Below are positions 8,488 through 17,312 of a DNA stretch of 64,000 bases, piece by piece (the stretch's first letter is position 1; every line of letters begins with the position of its first letter). The position numbers were made by a program, and so were the translations under genes. The notes under the pieces were generated by a model. The model saw nothing but the letters and a program-made list of their open reading frames with translations. It did not search any database and was not told the DNA's origin. The stretch lies in contig CAVPRS010000003.1 of NCBI GenBank assembly GCA_963707895.1, forward strand, positions 372,001 through 436,000. The letters run 5' to 3'. This stretch comes from Fodinibacter sp963707895 (lineage in GTDB: Bacteria; Actinomycetota; Actinomycetes; Actinomycetales; Dermatophilaceae).

Positions 8488-8511
8488 GCATGCCCTCCCC
8501 ATCCACGGGTA
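8488..8511 (+). promoter_or_regulatory. SigB/SigF-type promoter of the SDR gene at 8522
   Basis: GCAT-N15-GGGTA, with the same -35 and spacing as the catalase promoter. The -10 ends 10 bases before the ATG, again leaving almost no leader. Confidence 0.55.
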
Positions 8512-8521
8512 GAGGACGGCC

Positions 8522-9385
8522 ATGACGGAGCGACCCGACCGGCCGGAGCAGGTACCCGCACAGCAGCAGGACTGGCCGGGCAGCGATGCCGAGCTCACGC
8601 CCCCGGCCGACCACGGCTCTGAGTCGTGGACCGGGCGGGGCCGGTTGAGCGGGAAGCGGGCAGTCGTCACTGGCGGCGACTCGGGGATCGGCCGGGCGGT
8701 CGCCATCGCGTTCGCCCGCGAAGGGGCCGACGTGCTGATCGCGCACCTGCCCCAGGAGGAGGCGGACGCCCGGGCGACCGCCGAGGCCATCGGCGACGGC
8801 AGCACCGTGGTCCTGCACGCAGCCGACCTGCGTACCCCGGCGGCCAACCGCGAGCTGGCCGACCGGGCCGTGACCGAGCTCGGCGGCGTCGACGTGCTGG
8901 TCTGCAACGCGGCCTACCAGATGACACACGACGAGCTCGCCGACTTCCCCCCGGAGCAGCTCGAGCAGACGTTCGCGACCAACGTGCTGGGCCCGTTCTG
9001 GCTCGTCCAGGCCCTGGCTCCGCACCTCGAGGAGGGCGGCAGCGTGGTCGTCACCACGTCGGTCCAGGCCTACTCGCCGTCGGACCACCTGCTCGACTAC
9101 GCGGCGACCAAGGCGGCCCTGAACAACCTCGTCGTCAACCTCGCGCAGGAGCTCGGCCCGAAGGGCACCCGGGTCAACGCCGTCGCGCCGGGCCCGATCT
9201 GGACCCCGCTCATCCCGGCGACGATGGCCCCCGAGAAGGTCGAGGGGTTCGGCTCCGACACGCCGCTGGGCCGCCCCGGGCAACCGGTGGAGGTCGCCGC
9301 TGCCTACGTCTTCCTGGCGTCCGACGAGGCGAGCTACGTCTCCGGAACGGTGCTGGGGGTGACCGGCGGCAAGCCGGTCTTCTGA
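8522..9385 (+). CDS. SDR family oxidoreductase, general-stress type (YghA/YhdF-like)
   Basis: 287 residues. A polar N-terminal extension of about 40 residues (with QQQDWPGSDAEL) precedes the Rossmann fold, as in the extended stress-linked SDRs of the YghA/YhdF group. The cofactor motif is TGGDSGIG (50-57), NAAYQ replaces NNAG, and the catalytic pair is Y193/K197 (YAATK). It probably uses NADP(H) on an aldehyde or sugar-alcohol substrate that cannot be named from sequence. The SigB-type promoter directly upstream agrees with induction under osmotic or oxidative stress. Confidence 0.9.
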   Translation: MTERPDRPEQVPAQQQDWPGSDAELTPPADHGSESWTGRGRLSGKRAVVTGGDSGIGRAVAIAFAREGADVLIAHLPQEEADARATAEAIGDGSTVVLHAADLRTPAANRELADRAVTELGGVDVLVCNAAYQMTHDELADFPPEQLEQTFATNVLGPFWLVQALAPHLEEGGSVVVTTSVQAYSPSDHLLDYAATKAALNNLVVNLAQELGPKGTRVNAVAPGPIWTPLIPATMAPEKVEGFGSDTPLGRPGQPVEVAAAYVFLASDEASYVSGTVLGVTGGKPVF

Positions 9386-9426
9386 CCGCCCGGGTCCGCT
9401 GAGCAGCACTTTCGTCACACTCAAAG

Positions 9427-9451
9427 GTGTACGAACCCGGCGCCCGGGGTA
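9427..9451 (+). promoter_or_regulatory. SigB/SigF-type promoter of the GAF-ANTAR gene
   Basis: GTGT-N16-GGGTA, about 65 bases before the GTG start at 9519, which has a GGAGGAGG ribosome binding site. Confidence 0.5.
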
Positions 9452-9518
9452 GGCCACGAGGGTCGCACGGCCGGGGTCTCGACGGCCCGGTCCGGCACCA
9501 GCTCGGAGGAGGTACTCG

Positions 9519-10223
9519 GTGCAGCCACTACCGGAGACGACCGAAGCGCTCGCGGCGCTCGCGCTCGCAACCGACCAGGACGACACCGTGCTGGTCGAGG
9601 GGTTCGACCGGGCAGCCGCGGCCACAAGAAGAATCGCCCCGCAGTGTCTGGGACTCACCCTGACCTTCGTGCAGGACGGCGTGTGTTTCACCTGGGTGAC
9701 CACCGACCTCCAGTCCGCCGACCTCGATGCGATCCAGTACCTGGAGGGCGGCCCCTGCGTCGACGCCATGGGGTCGGGCGAGGTCGTCACCGACTCGGAT
9801 GGCGGCCCGATCGACGAACGACGTTGGCACACCTTCGCGGCCGCGAGCGCCCGTGCGGGGGTGTCCAGCACGCTGTCCATCCCGCTGATGACGAATGGCC
9901 ACGTGTACGGCGGTCTGAACCTCTACGGGAGCACGGCCACGGCCTTCGAGGGCCATCACGAGGAGCTCGCCGCGCTGTACGGTGGTTGGCCCGGCGGTGC
10001 CGTGACCAATGCTGACCTGACCTTCTCGACCATGGCCCGGTCACGAACCGCCCCCCGGGTGCTGGCCGATGTCACTCTCAGCAACATGGCGGTGGGCATG
10101 ATCATGTCGGCCCACGGCATTCCGGAGGCTGTCGCCCGCAGCCGGTTGAGTGACGCAGCCGCCCGCGCGGGGGTCTCCGAGGGCCGGGTGGCCGACATCC
10201 TGCTCGCCACGCGACTGTCCTGA
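9519..10223 (+). CDS. GAF domain protein with divergent ANTAR domain
   Basis: 234 residues from GTG, with GGAGGAGG just upstream. The GAF-like domain (about 15-165) has GGPCVDAMGSGEVV and GGLNLYGSTATAFEGHHEELA, matching the two ANTAR regulators on either side. The C-terminal 60 residues (LSNMAVGMIMSAHGIPEAVARSRL...) align with ANTAR but are more degenerate, so RNA binding may be altered. It is the third GAF regulator within 3.5 kb and has its own SigB-type promoter. Confidence 0.8.
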   Translation: MQPLPETTEALAALALATDQDDTVLVEGFDRAAAATRRIAPQCLGLTLTFVQDGVCFTWVTTDLQSADLDAIQYLEGGPCVDAMGSGEVVTDSDGGPIDERRWHTFAAASARAGVSSTLSIPLMTNGHVYGGLNLYGSTATAFEGHHEELAALYGGWPGGAVTNADLTFSTMARSRTAPRVLADVTLSNMAVGMIMSAHGIPEAVARSRLSDAAARAGVSEGRVADILLATRLS

Positions 10224-10242
10224 GCAGCCGAGGGGCAGCCCC

Positions 10243-11016
10243 CTAGCCGCCCGCCGGACCGTCGGCGTCCGCGCCGTTGCCCAAGGGCGCCCCCAGCTCT
10301 GCGAGGTCGCCGGCATCCGCGACCGCCGTGGCGACCTCCGACATCGGTGCGCCGGTCTCCTGGCTCGCCAGCCGCAGCAGGTCGAAGGCCTGCTCACGGG
10401 TCACCCGATGGCGGTGCATGAGAACGCCCATGGCGACCCCGATCTCGCGGTTGCCCTGGAGCGTGTCGGCCAGGTTGGCCGCGACGTCGCGCGCCATCAG
10501 TGCCGTCATGAGCAGCGACCCGTGGGTGGCGAGCACCACACCATGGTGGAGCGCCTGCTCGTCGAACGCGTCGAGCCGGGTCGAGTACACGTTGAGGCTG
10601 GCAATGGCAGTCTGCTCACCCTGCAGGCGAAGCCGGTAGGCCAGCGCGCTGCGCACCCCGACCTCCTCGGCGACTCGCGGCCCCCACTCGCCCCACCGCG
10701 GATCGGCGGCCACGTCGCCAGTGATGTTCGCGGTGTTCTCGAGCACGGCGTCGACGCACGGACCGCGCCCGAGCCGGTACTGGAGCGAGTCGGCACGCTC
10801 GGCGAACTCGTGGGTCGAGGCCCGGGTCTCGAAGGTCCCCCGCTGGAGCACCGTGACGCTCACCGCCTCAGCAGACGGGATCGCTTCGAGGGTTCCCTCG
10901 GCGAGCCGGTCGAGAGGTTCTCCGCCCCGGGCATCGACGCGCTTGGTGACGGCGCTCAACGTGTCGGCGAGCTGCCTCAGCTCGTCGGAACGCCCTGTCC
11001 CCTGCCCACTCGTCAT
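10243..11016 (-). CDS. GAF-ANTAR response regulator
   Basis: 257 residues from ATG 11016. The GAF domain (about 25-175, GRGPCVDAVLENTANITGDV, SLNVYSTRLDAFDEQAL) is followed by an ANTAR domain (about 185-235, NREIGVAMGVLMHRHRVTREQAFDLLRLASQ). It is a paralogue of the gene at 7585-8361 and should act as a ligand-gated antiterminator. It is transcribed divergently from the sigma factor gene, with a SigB-type promoter in its leader, so it is a candidate early output or feedback element of that sigma factor. Confidence 0.9.
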   Translation of the reverse strand: MTSGQGTGRSDELRQLADTLSAVTKRVDARGGEPLDRLAEGTLEAIPSAEAVSVTVLQRGTFETRASTHEFAERADSLQYRLGRGPCVDAVLENTANITGDVAADPRWGEWGPRVAEEVGVRSALAYRLRLQGEQTAIASLNVYSTRLDAFDEQALHHGVVLATHGSLLMTALMARDVAANLADTLQGNREIGVAMGVLMHRHRVTREQAFDLLRLASQETGAPMSEVATAVADAGDLAELGAPLGNGADADGPAGG

Positions 11017-11058
11017 CTCACGCTCTTCCTGGTCGGACGCAACACCAGACCGTAGACG

Positions 11059-11082
11059 TACCCGTTCACGTGGGCGGCAAAC
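11059..11082 (-). promoter_or_regulatory. SigB/SigF-type promoter of the GAF-ANTAR gene at 11016
   Basis: On the minus strand GTTT-N15-GGGTA, with the -10 about 43 bases before the ATG. It is one of the best matches to the consensus in the window. Confidence 0.6.
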
Positions 11083-11261
11083 CTCGCCAGGACAGGGCAG
11101 TCGGTCCGTTCGACATTGCTGCGATTCTTCGTCTGCAAAGCCCCACGGACAACCCGAGCGTGGCAGGTTCGACCCTGTCGGGGGTTGATCCAACCAGTCG
11201 TCTTCCTCGGGACATCTTGGTCCGACAGCGGTGCCATCCTCTCCATGCAAGGACGAGATCC

Positions 11262-12143
11262 GTGGCACCCATGACCATGACCCTGAACGCCCCCACTCCC
11301 TCCGCGTCGAGCCGCACCTCGCACGACGAGCACCACCGCTCCGAGGTCGAGATCGAGGTCGACGCCCTGGCCGAGGAGCTCGCCGCCGAGGCCGACCCCC
11401 AGCGCCGGGCCGAGCTGGTCGAGCGCATCGTGCACCAGTGCCTGCCGCTGGCCGACGGCATCGCCCTGCGGTACCGCGGACGCGGCATCGAGACCGACGA
11501 CCTGCTCCAGGTGGCCCGCACGGCGCTCGTCAAGGCGGTCGGACGCTACCGCCCGGGCGTCGGCCCCGGCTTCGCCGCCTTCGCGAGCCCGACGATCGCC
11601 GGCGAGATCAAGCGCTGGTTTCGCGACCAGGGCTGGGCGGTCCGCCCGCCGCGCCGCATCCAGGAGCTTCGTGCTGGTCTCGTCGTCGAGGAGGAGCGCA
11701 TGCGCCACTCACTCAGCCGGAACCCGGGCGATGCCGAGCTCGCCATGGCCCTCGGGGTGAGCGTCGCTGAGGTCGACGAGGCCCGCAGCTGCTCAGCCGG
11801 CTACCACGCCGTGTCGCTCGACGTCCCCACGGCCTCGGGGTCGGCGCTGGCCGACGTCCTGCTCGTCACCGCGGGACCGGCCGGTGCCATCGAGGTGCGC
11901 GACGCCCTGCGACGTTCGCTGGCCACGCTGACCGAGCGACAGCGTCTGATCGTGCACCTCCGGTTCGTCGACGAGCTCACCCAGAGCGAGATCGGCGCCC
12001 GCATCGGCGTGAGCCAGATGCAGGTCTCCCGCATCCTCCGGGGCGTTCTCGACCGGCTGCGGGCCGACGTGCTCGCGGACGACGTCGTCGGCGACCACGC
12101 GGGCAGCAGCCGCGGCCGCCGCACCGGCGAGCGAGCCGCATGA
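11262..12143 (+). CDS. SigB/SigF/SigG-type RNA polymerase sigma factor
   Basis: About 293 residues of the sigma-70 family type 3 (stress/sporulation) group. Region 2 (about 70-130) has GIETDDLLQVARTALVKAV and a GEIKRWFRDQGWAVRPPRR -10 recognition/melting segment, region 3 follows, and region 4 (about 225-270) has LTERQRLIVHLRF and the HTH QSEIGARIGVSQMQVSRILR. The GTG at 11262 is preferred because AAGGA lies 8 bases upstream; the ATG at 11271 is possible. The SigB-type promoters around it suggest its own regulon. No anti-sigma kinase or STAS antagonist gene is adjacent, which is unusual for this group. Confidence 0.93.
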   Translation: MAPMTMTLNAPTPSASSRTSHDEHHRSEVEIEVDALAEELAAEADPQRRAELVERIVHQCLPLADGIALRYRGRGIETDDLLQVARTALVKAVGRYRPGVGPGFAAFASPTIAGEIKRWFRDQGWAVRPPRRIQELRAGLVVEEERMRHSLSRNPGDAELAMALGVSVAEVDEARSCSAGYHAVSLDVPTASGSALADVLLVTAGPAGAIEVRDALRRSLATLTERQRLIVHLRFVDELTQSEIGARIGVSQMQVSRILRGVLDRLRADVLADDVVGDHAGSSRGRRTGERAA

Positions 12144-12247
12144 GGATCGCGGCGCGGAGCGCCGAGCAGGGGTGAGGGGCCGCGGGACGGCGTCGGGTCG
12201 GGGCCGCGGCGAGTGTTGGCGACGGCGCACCCGGCATCCGTGCGACG

Positions 12248-14992
12248 TCACGGCTCCAGCAGTCCGAGCTCTCGCGCCCGGATGACGGCCTGCCTCCGGT
12301 TGACGACCTCGAGCTTCGCGTAGAGGTGCCGCAGGTGCGACTTGACCGTGTTGACCGACACGAACAGCTGGGCCGCGATCTCCGGGTAGGTCTGCATCGA
12401 GGGTAGGTACTGCAGCACGCTCAGCTCCCGGTCGGTCAACGCGATGTCCTGCGCTGCAACGGACCTGGACAAGGCGATCGTGGTGGGGTCGTCGGCCTCG
12501 AGCTCCTCGACGAACCTGCGCACCCCCGGGTGCAGGGCCTTCGCGTGGGCCAGGAGCCTCGGCATCGGCTCCTGGCCCCAGGCCACGAAGGGTCGGCGGA
12601 TGCCCTCCGGCGCAGCCAGGGTCAACGCCCGGTGCAGCGCCTCCCCGGCCCGGCGGTCCTCGCGGAGCCGGTGGGCCGCCAGGGCAGTGAGCACCCACAG
12701 CTCGACCGACGCCCTGGGCCCGAGGTCCGCCTCGTGCAGCGGGGCGAGGACGTCCGTCATCCCACGGACGTCGGCGAGCTCGAGCAGCGCCCTCGCGCGC
12801 AGCAGCCGCTCGGACACGAGCGGGTCGTCCGCCTCCTCCGGGCGGTCCAGCCGCACCCGTTCCAGGGCGGCGGCCGGTTCGCCCGCCGCGAGGTCGACCT
12901 CCGCCTCGGTCACCCTCAGCCAGAGCACGAGCAAACCGGGGGGCCGCCAGCCGGCCAGGTCGCCGTGCAGTCGTGCGAGCTGGGCCCGGGCGGCCTCCAC
13001 CCTCCCCCGGGCTGCATCGACCCGGATCTGGAACAGGGCCACCGCGAACGCGGGTGCCCGGTCGAGCACCGCCACCGCGCGGGCCACGCCCAGCGCGCCG
13101 AGCGCCTCGTCCAACTCGTTGCGCTGCAGGTGCACGATCGCCAGTGCGAGGTGGGCCGTGGCCGCCTGCACCAGGGGCGCCCAGCCCCGCTCGTCGACGA
13201 TACCGGTGGCCTGTGCGGCCAGTCGCTGCGCCGTCTGGAGCCGCCCGGACACGGCCGCGGCCAGGGCGAGGTGCGAGAGCATGTTCACCCGGCTGGCGTC
13301 GAGCGCGATGCCCGCTGCCTCGGCGAGCCCTTCGGCCAGGGTCTGCTCGGCCTCGCGGAGCCGGCCGGTCCACAGCTGGCCGGTGCCGAGGTTGGCCAGG
13401 GCGGTGGCGCGGTACGCACCCGCGGCGGGCAGCGTCACCCCACGGGAGGCCAGCTCGTCGAGCGCACGCCCCGCCGATGCCATCACAGCCTCGTTGTCAC
13501 CCAACGTGCGCGACACCGCCATCGAGAAGAGCAGCAACCCGATGCGGGTGCCTGCGACGACGTCCGGGTCACCGGCGCCCAGCTGGGCCTCGGCGCGGGC
13601 CAGGTGGGGCCGCATGTCGGCGAAGCGGTTGGCGAGGAACAGACGGGTCGCGGCGGCCAGCGCGAGCTCAGGGGAGCTGGTCAGCTGTTGGGTCGGGATA
13701 CGGGCCAGCGCCAGCCCCAGCCCGGCCCGATCGGCGGACAGGGCCAGTGGCAGGGCCTGGGTGACGAGCAGCCGGCCCATCAGCCCCCAGTCCTGCGCCT
13801 CCGCAGCGTGGCGCAGCGCCTCGAGGGGCTCCCCGTGCTCGCTGAACCAGTGGGCAGCCCGTCGGTGCAGGTCGGGCGCGACCTCCGGCGACTCCACCGA
13901 CAAGCGGTGGCGCAGCATCTGGCGGAGCAGGGCGTGGTACCGGAACCAGGTGCGGCCCGGTCCGAGACCGACCACGAAGGTGTTCGACGCGGCCAGGTCC
14001 TCCAGGAGCTGCTGGCCGCGGGCCTCGTCGGTGAGCTCCTCGGCGAGGGACGCGTTGAGCCGCTCGACGACCGAGGTGCGCAGGAGGAACCGCTGCACGT
14101 CCGGAGGATGCCGGGCCAGCACCTCCTCGGCGAGGAACTCGACCACCGCGTGGTCCTCCCCCCCGAAGTCGGCGGCCCGGTGACCGGGCTGGTCGCGGGC
14201 CAGGAACAGGGCGGCGAGCCGGAGCCCCGCGGGCCAGCCCTCGGTGCGCTCGACGAGGAGCTCGGCGTCCCCCGCTCGCAGCACCACCCCGTCGTTGGCG
14301 ACCAGGGCAGCAGCGTCGGCCACGGTCAGGGCGAGGTCTGCCGAGCGCACCTCGACCAGGTCCCCGGCGACGCGCAACCGGTGCAGTGCCAGCGTCGGGT
14401 CGGCGCGGGTGAGCAGCACCAGCCTGAGCTGAGGCACGGGCTCCCGGAGCAGTGCAGCCACCTCGGCGAGGACCGCCGCGTCGTCGATGAGGTGGAAGTC
14501 GTCGAGCACCAGCACCACGGGACCGGGCAGCTGCTCGAGCCCGGCAACGAGCCGGCGCAGCGACTCGCCCTCCGGGCCGAGGCCGGGAACCAGTCCGGCC
14601 AGGGGGTTGTCCGCCGCAACTGCACCGGAGGCTCGGAGAGCGCCCACGATGCAGGACCAGAAGGCGCGCGGCTGGTTGTCCGTCGGGTCGAGGGAGACCC
14701 ACGCCACGGGGAGGGTCTTTGAGGCGCGTGCGGCCCAGGCCGCGGTCGTGAGGGTCTTGCCCCAGCCGGCGCCGGCACTCACGAGCGTCAACGGGCCGAG
14801 GGTGCCCGCGTGGATCAGCGCATCGACGTGCGGGCGCGCCACGAAACCTGGCGGCAGCCGGGGCCGCGCCAGCTTCGTGCTGCGCAGACCCAGCTCTGCG
14901 GCGGCGGACGAGCGGGCGTCGCGCACGTGCCTCGCAACGCCCGCCGGCTTCACCTGTTGGTCCACGCCGCGACTCCCGGGGTCGGCGCGCAC
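12248..14992 (-). CDS. MalT-like LuxR family transcriptional regulator
   Basis: 914 residues. An N-terminal NTPase domain has Walker A SAGAGWGKT (about 69-77) and a Walker B-like VVLVLDDFHLID. A long helical repeat (TPR/MalT-type, about 370-830) follows, then a C-terminal LuxR HTH (YPEIAAQLFVSVNTVKSHLRHLYAKLEV, last 60 residues). This is the LAL/MalT architecture: ligand- and ATP-dependent activator. The GTG at 14992 gives the longest frame; a GTG at 14965 is an alternative. Target genes are unknown; the divergent small-protein pair at 15.1 kb is the nearest candidate. Confidence 0.9.
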   Translation of the reverse strand: MRADPGSRGVDQQVKPAGVARHVRDARSSAAAELGLRSTKLARPRLPPGFVARPHVDALIHAGTLGPLTLVSAGAGWGKTLTTAAWAARASKTLPVAWVSLDPTDNQPRAFWSCIVGALRASGAVAADNPLAGLVPGLGPEGESLRRLVAGLEQLPGPVVLVLDDFHLIDDAAVLAEVAALLREPVPQLRLVLLTRADPTLALHRLRVAGDLVEVRSADLALTVADAAALVANDGVVLRAGDAELLVERTEGWPAGLRLAALFLARDQPGHRAADFGGEDHAVVEFLAEEVLARHPPDVQRFLLRTSVVERLNASLAEELTDEARGQQLLEDLAASNTFVVGLGPGRTWFRYHALLRQMLRHRLSVESPEVAPDLHRRAAHWFSEHGEPLEALRHAAEAQDWGLMGRLLVTQALPLALSADRAGLGLALARIPTQQLTSSPELALAAATRLFLANRFADMRPHLARAEAQLGAGDPDVVAGTRIGLLLFSMAVSRTLGDNEAVMASAGRALDELASRGVTLPAAGAYRATALANLGTGQLWTGRLREAEQTLAEGLAEAAGIALDASRVNMLSHLALAAAVSGRLQTAQRLAAQATGIVDERGWAPLVQAATAHLALAIVHLQRNELDEALGALGVARAVAVLDRAPAFAVALFQIRVDAARGRVEAARAQLARLHGDLAGWRPPGLLVLWLRVTEAEVDLAAGEPAAALERVRLDRPEEADDPLVSERLLRARALLELADVRGMTDVLAPLHEADLGPRASVELWVLTALAAHRLREDRRAGEALHRALTLAAPEGIRRPFVAWGQEPMPRLLAHAKALHPGVRRFVEELEADDPTTIALSRSVAAQDIALTDRELSVLQYLPSMQTYPEIAAQLFVSVNTVKSHLRHLYAKLEVVNRRQAVIRARELGLLEP

Positions 14993-15115
14993 CGGGAGTG
15001 GGCCCTGTCATCGACGTCACCCTACCCGCGGCATCAGCTGCGCCCTACCCCTTTCGGGTGAGGCGGCGGTGCCGTGGAAGGACGACGGTTGGGGTGTCGA
15101 ACCGAGGAGGAGACC

Positions 15116-15331
15116 GTGGCGAAGGCGTTCGAGGTGCACGTCCGCGGTGAGCTGTCCGCCCAGCACCTCGAGGACCTGGAGTACCTCACCGCCACGGTGG
15201 TGCCCGCCGAGACAGTCCTCACCGGTGTGGTGCCCGACCAGGCCGCGCTGCTGGGTCTGCTCGGGTGGCTGCAGTCGCTCGGGCTCGAGGTGGTGGAGGT
15301 CCGTCGGGTCCCGGGTGACGGGACCGCGTGA
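15116..15331 (+). CDS. small protein family member 1 (71 aa)
   Basis: 71 residues from GTG, with GAGGAGGAG 4 bases upstream. Predicted layout is beta (FEVHVRG), helix (QHLEDLEYL), beta (TVVPAETVLTG), helix (AALLGLLGWLQSLG), beta (LEVVEVRRVPG), a ferredoxin-like or ACT-like half fold. It is clearly related to the gene immediately downstream, and more distantly to the proteins at 23172-23372 and 38681-38881. There are no catalytic-looking residues, so a small ligand-binding or protein-binding module is likely. I do not recognise a named family. Confidence 0.8.
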   Translation: MAKAFEVHVRGELSAQHLEDLEYLTATVVPAETVLTGVVPDQAALLGLLGWLQSLGLEVVEVRRVPGDGTA

Positions 15332-15531
15332 TGAGTGACGGCATCCGGGTCGAGGTGCACGTCCGGGGCTGCCTGGGCGGCGACCTGCTCGACCTGGTTC
15401 GGGGTCTCGATCCGCGTGTGGTGCCGCGTCACACCGTGCTCACCGGGCGCAGCGGCGACCCCCACGACCTGGTCGGCCTGTTGCACGCCCTGGAGCGCGC
15501 CGGCGTCGAGCTGGAGCGCGTCACCACCTGA
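15331..15531 (+). CDS. small protein family member 2 (66 aa)
   Basis: The ATG at 15331 shares its A with the TGA of the previous gene, so the two are translationally coupled (GTG at 15328 is also possible). The sequence repeats the same pattern as its neighbour: VHVRG near the N-terminus, VVPRHTVLTG in the middle, LVGLLHALERAG near the end. It looks like a tandem duplication that has diverged. The stop codon lies inside a terminator hairpin. Confidence 0.78.
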   Translation: MSDGIRVEVHVRGCLGGDLLDLVRGLDPRVVPRHTVLTGRSGDPHDLVGLLHALERAGVELERVTT

Positions 15532-15548
15532 CCCGGCCGTGGTCAGGT
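15526..15548. terminator. hairpin containing both convergent stop codons
   Basis: ACCTGACC (15526-15533) pairs with GGTCAGGT (15541-15548) across a 7-base loop. The TGA of the plus-strand gene (15529-15531) and the TGA of the minus-strand gene (15543-15545) both lie in the stem, giving a symmetric bidirectional terminator. Confidence 0.65.
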
Positions 15549-16334
15549 CCGGTCGACGAGCGCGACGTGGGCGATCGTCGCGTCGTCGGGTGGCACTGCG
15601 TCACGCTGCTCCGCCTCCCGCACCCTGCGGATCACGTCTGCCGGGCCGAGCTCGGCCAGCTGGGCGAGCAGATCCGGCCAGTCGGTGAGCGCCAGGGGGT
15701 CGACGAGGCGGCTGACCCCGTTGCTCATGAGGGCGGCACTCGCCAGCTCCCGGACCGCGTGGTTACCCGTGAGCGCCTCGTCGGCGGCCCGTGGGTCGTC
15801 CTTGGCCAGCCAGAAGCCGCCCGGCCGGTTGCGGTGAGCGCGCAGCCGGTCGAGCACGACATCACGCTCCTCTTCGCTCGCAGCGGCCTCGAGGTCCGGC
15901 ATGAGGGAGTCGATCACCCTCAGCTCGCGGGGGTCCGTGACGACGACGGGACCCGAGGCCACGTGGTCGAGGACGACCGTCGCGTCGCCCAGCACGAGGT
16001 GGTCGACGACGCCATCGGACACCCGCACGACGGCCACCATCGCGGACGGGCTCGCGGGGCTCGCCACGTCGCAGGTGGGCCGGTGCTCGTCGGTCACGGC
16101 ACCGATGGCGGAGGCGAGCTGTGCCTTCAGGCTGCGGTCGTCATCCGGCAGGGTCATGAGCAGGTGGGCGCCGAGCCTGCGGGCGTACCAGGCGACCCCG
16201 TGCGAACAGGTCGCGTCGGCACCCGGTATGCCGCCGGCGCCGTCGACCACGACGACCGCCGAGGGCACGGCCCCCACGAAGTCCTCGTTCCGGCGGTCGC
16301 CCGGCTTCGGCACGCTGGCCATCGTCACGCGCAT
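15543..16334 (-). CDS. PP2C-like protein phosphatase domain protein
   Basis: 263 residues from ATG 16334, with AGGAG 6 bases upstream. The N-terminus has RNEDFVGAVPSAVVVVDGAGG, the PP2C metal-site signature (Asp/Gly in DGAGG), and VVDHLVLGDATVVL matches the GDS-type motif. The middle is divergent (long MPDLEAAASEEERDVV insert). It is probably a Mg/Mn-dependent Ser/Thr phosphatase. No partner switch (STAS/anti-sigma) is adjacent, but its place in a stress island next to a SigB-type sigma gene makes a signalling role plausible. Confidence 0.8.
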   Translation of the reverse strand: MRVTMASVPKPGDRRNEDFVGAVPSAVVVVDGAGGIPGADATCSHGVAWYARRLGAHLLMTLPDDDRSLKAQLASAIGAVTDEHRPTCDVASPASPSAMVAVVRVSDGVVDHLVLGDATVVLDHVASGPVVVTDPRELRVIDSLMPDLEAAASEEERDVVLDRLRAHRNRPGGFWLAKDDPRAADEALTGNHAVRELASAALMSNGVSRLVDPLALTDWPDLLAQLAELGPADVIRRVREAEQRDAVPPDDATIAHVALVDRT

Positions 16335-16403
16335 CGCGTCTCCTGTCCCCGGTGTTGCCCGATGCTGCCTCGTGACGGGCGGCACCGGCCGGCGCCGCAG
16401 GAC

Positions 16404-17312
16404 TCAGGGTGAGCCCTCGGTCACGCCGAGCTCGACCTCGGCCACGGCGGCGGGCAGTCCCCGCACCACCTCCCTGGCGAGGAAGCCGGTGCGACCGACC
16501 TCGGCCGTGAGGCGTTCGCCGGCCCGGCCGTGCACATAGGCGCCCCAGGCCGCGGCCCGGTTTGGTGACAGGCCACGGGCCAGCAGGCCCGCGACCGCCC
16601 CTGCCTTGACGTCACCGGAGCCGGCGACCGCCGCCCCGGGAGCCCCCACATCGAGGCGCCAGGACTCCCCCGAGGGATTGCAGACGTAGGAGCTGTCACC
16701 ACCGGACAGCACGCTGGCACCGCTGCGGCTCGCGGCTCGTCGCGTGGCGCCCAGCACGTCGCCCTCGACCTGTTGGGGGTCCTCCCCGAGGAGCTCGGCG
16801 AGCTCTCCCGTGTTGGGCGTGAGCAGCACCCGGTCCGCCAGGTGCTGAACGCCGTCGCGGTGCGCCGTCAGGTAGGCCGTGCCCAGTGCGTCGACGACGA
16901 GCGCGGTGTCCAGCCGCGGCACGAACGCCTTGAGGAGCACGGCGGCGGCGTGCGGGTCGCCCAGACCCGGACCGGCCAGCACGGCGTCGGCCCCGGCCGC
17001 CAGCTCGAGCAGGCGCTCGCCCGACGATGCCGACATCTCGCCGTTGCCGTCCTCGGCAAGGCCGATCACCATGCACTCGGGCAAGGCCACCGCCACGTGC
17101 GCGGCCGTGCTCTCGGTCGTCGCGACCTGCACCTTGCCCGCGCCCACCCGCAGGGCCGCCTCGGCGGCGAGGAGCACCGCGCCCGGCGTGTCTCGGCTGC
17201 CACCGACGACCAGCAGCCGGCCCTTCTCGTTCTTGTTGCCGCCCGGCGAGGGGAGCGGGCGACGGCGCAACAGGGCCGGCGTGACGACGACCGGGGCGCT
17301 CCGGTCGGTCAC
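16404..17312 (-). CDS. nnrD: ADP-dependent NAD(P)H-hydrate dehydratase
   Basis: 302 residues from GTG. This is the C-terminal YjeF/NnrD fold (ribokinase-like): LLVVGGSRDTPGAVLLAAEAALRVGAG near the N-terminus, VLAGPGLG in the middle and the nucleotide-binding GAPGAAVAGSGDVKAGAVAG loop (about 217-236). The enzyme repairs hydrated NADH and NADPH. The N-terminal epimerase domain of bifunctional NnrED proteins is absent. It overlaps the histidine-phosphatase gene by 4 bases, which fits metabolite repair coupled to stress. Confidence 0.92.
   Translation of the reverse strand: MTDRSAPVVVTPALLRRRPLPSPGGNKNEKGRLLVVGGSRDTPGAVLLAAEAALRVGAGKVQVATTESTAAHVAVALPECMVIGLAEDGNGEMSASSGERLLELAAGADAVLAGPGLGDPHAAAVLLKAFVPRLDTALVVDALGTAYLTAHRDGVQHLADRVLLTPNTGELAELLGEDPQQVEGDVLGATRRAASRSGASVLSGGDSSYVCNPSGESWRLDVGAPGAAVAGSGDVKAGAVAGLLARGLSPNRAAAWGAYVHGRAGERLTAEVGRTGFLAREVVRGLPAAVAEVELGVTEGSP

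Noticed and set aside
11160..11200. GCAGGTTCGACCCTG string resembling a tRNA/tmRNA 3' end
   Set aside because: Its stem has mismatches and no partner acceptor sequence is present, so it is a chance match.
12530..14722. 730-codon plus-strand open frame opposite the LuxR gene
   Set aside because: Its product is Gln/Arg/Gly/His-rich, without domains, as expected from the antisense frame of a high-GC gene.
15000..15070. SigB-type promoter before the LuxR gene
   Set aside because: Two GGGTA strings occur on the minus strand, but no GNNT lies 14-16 bases upstream of either.
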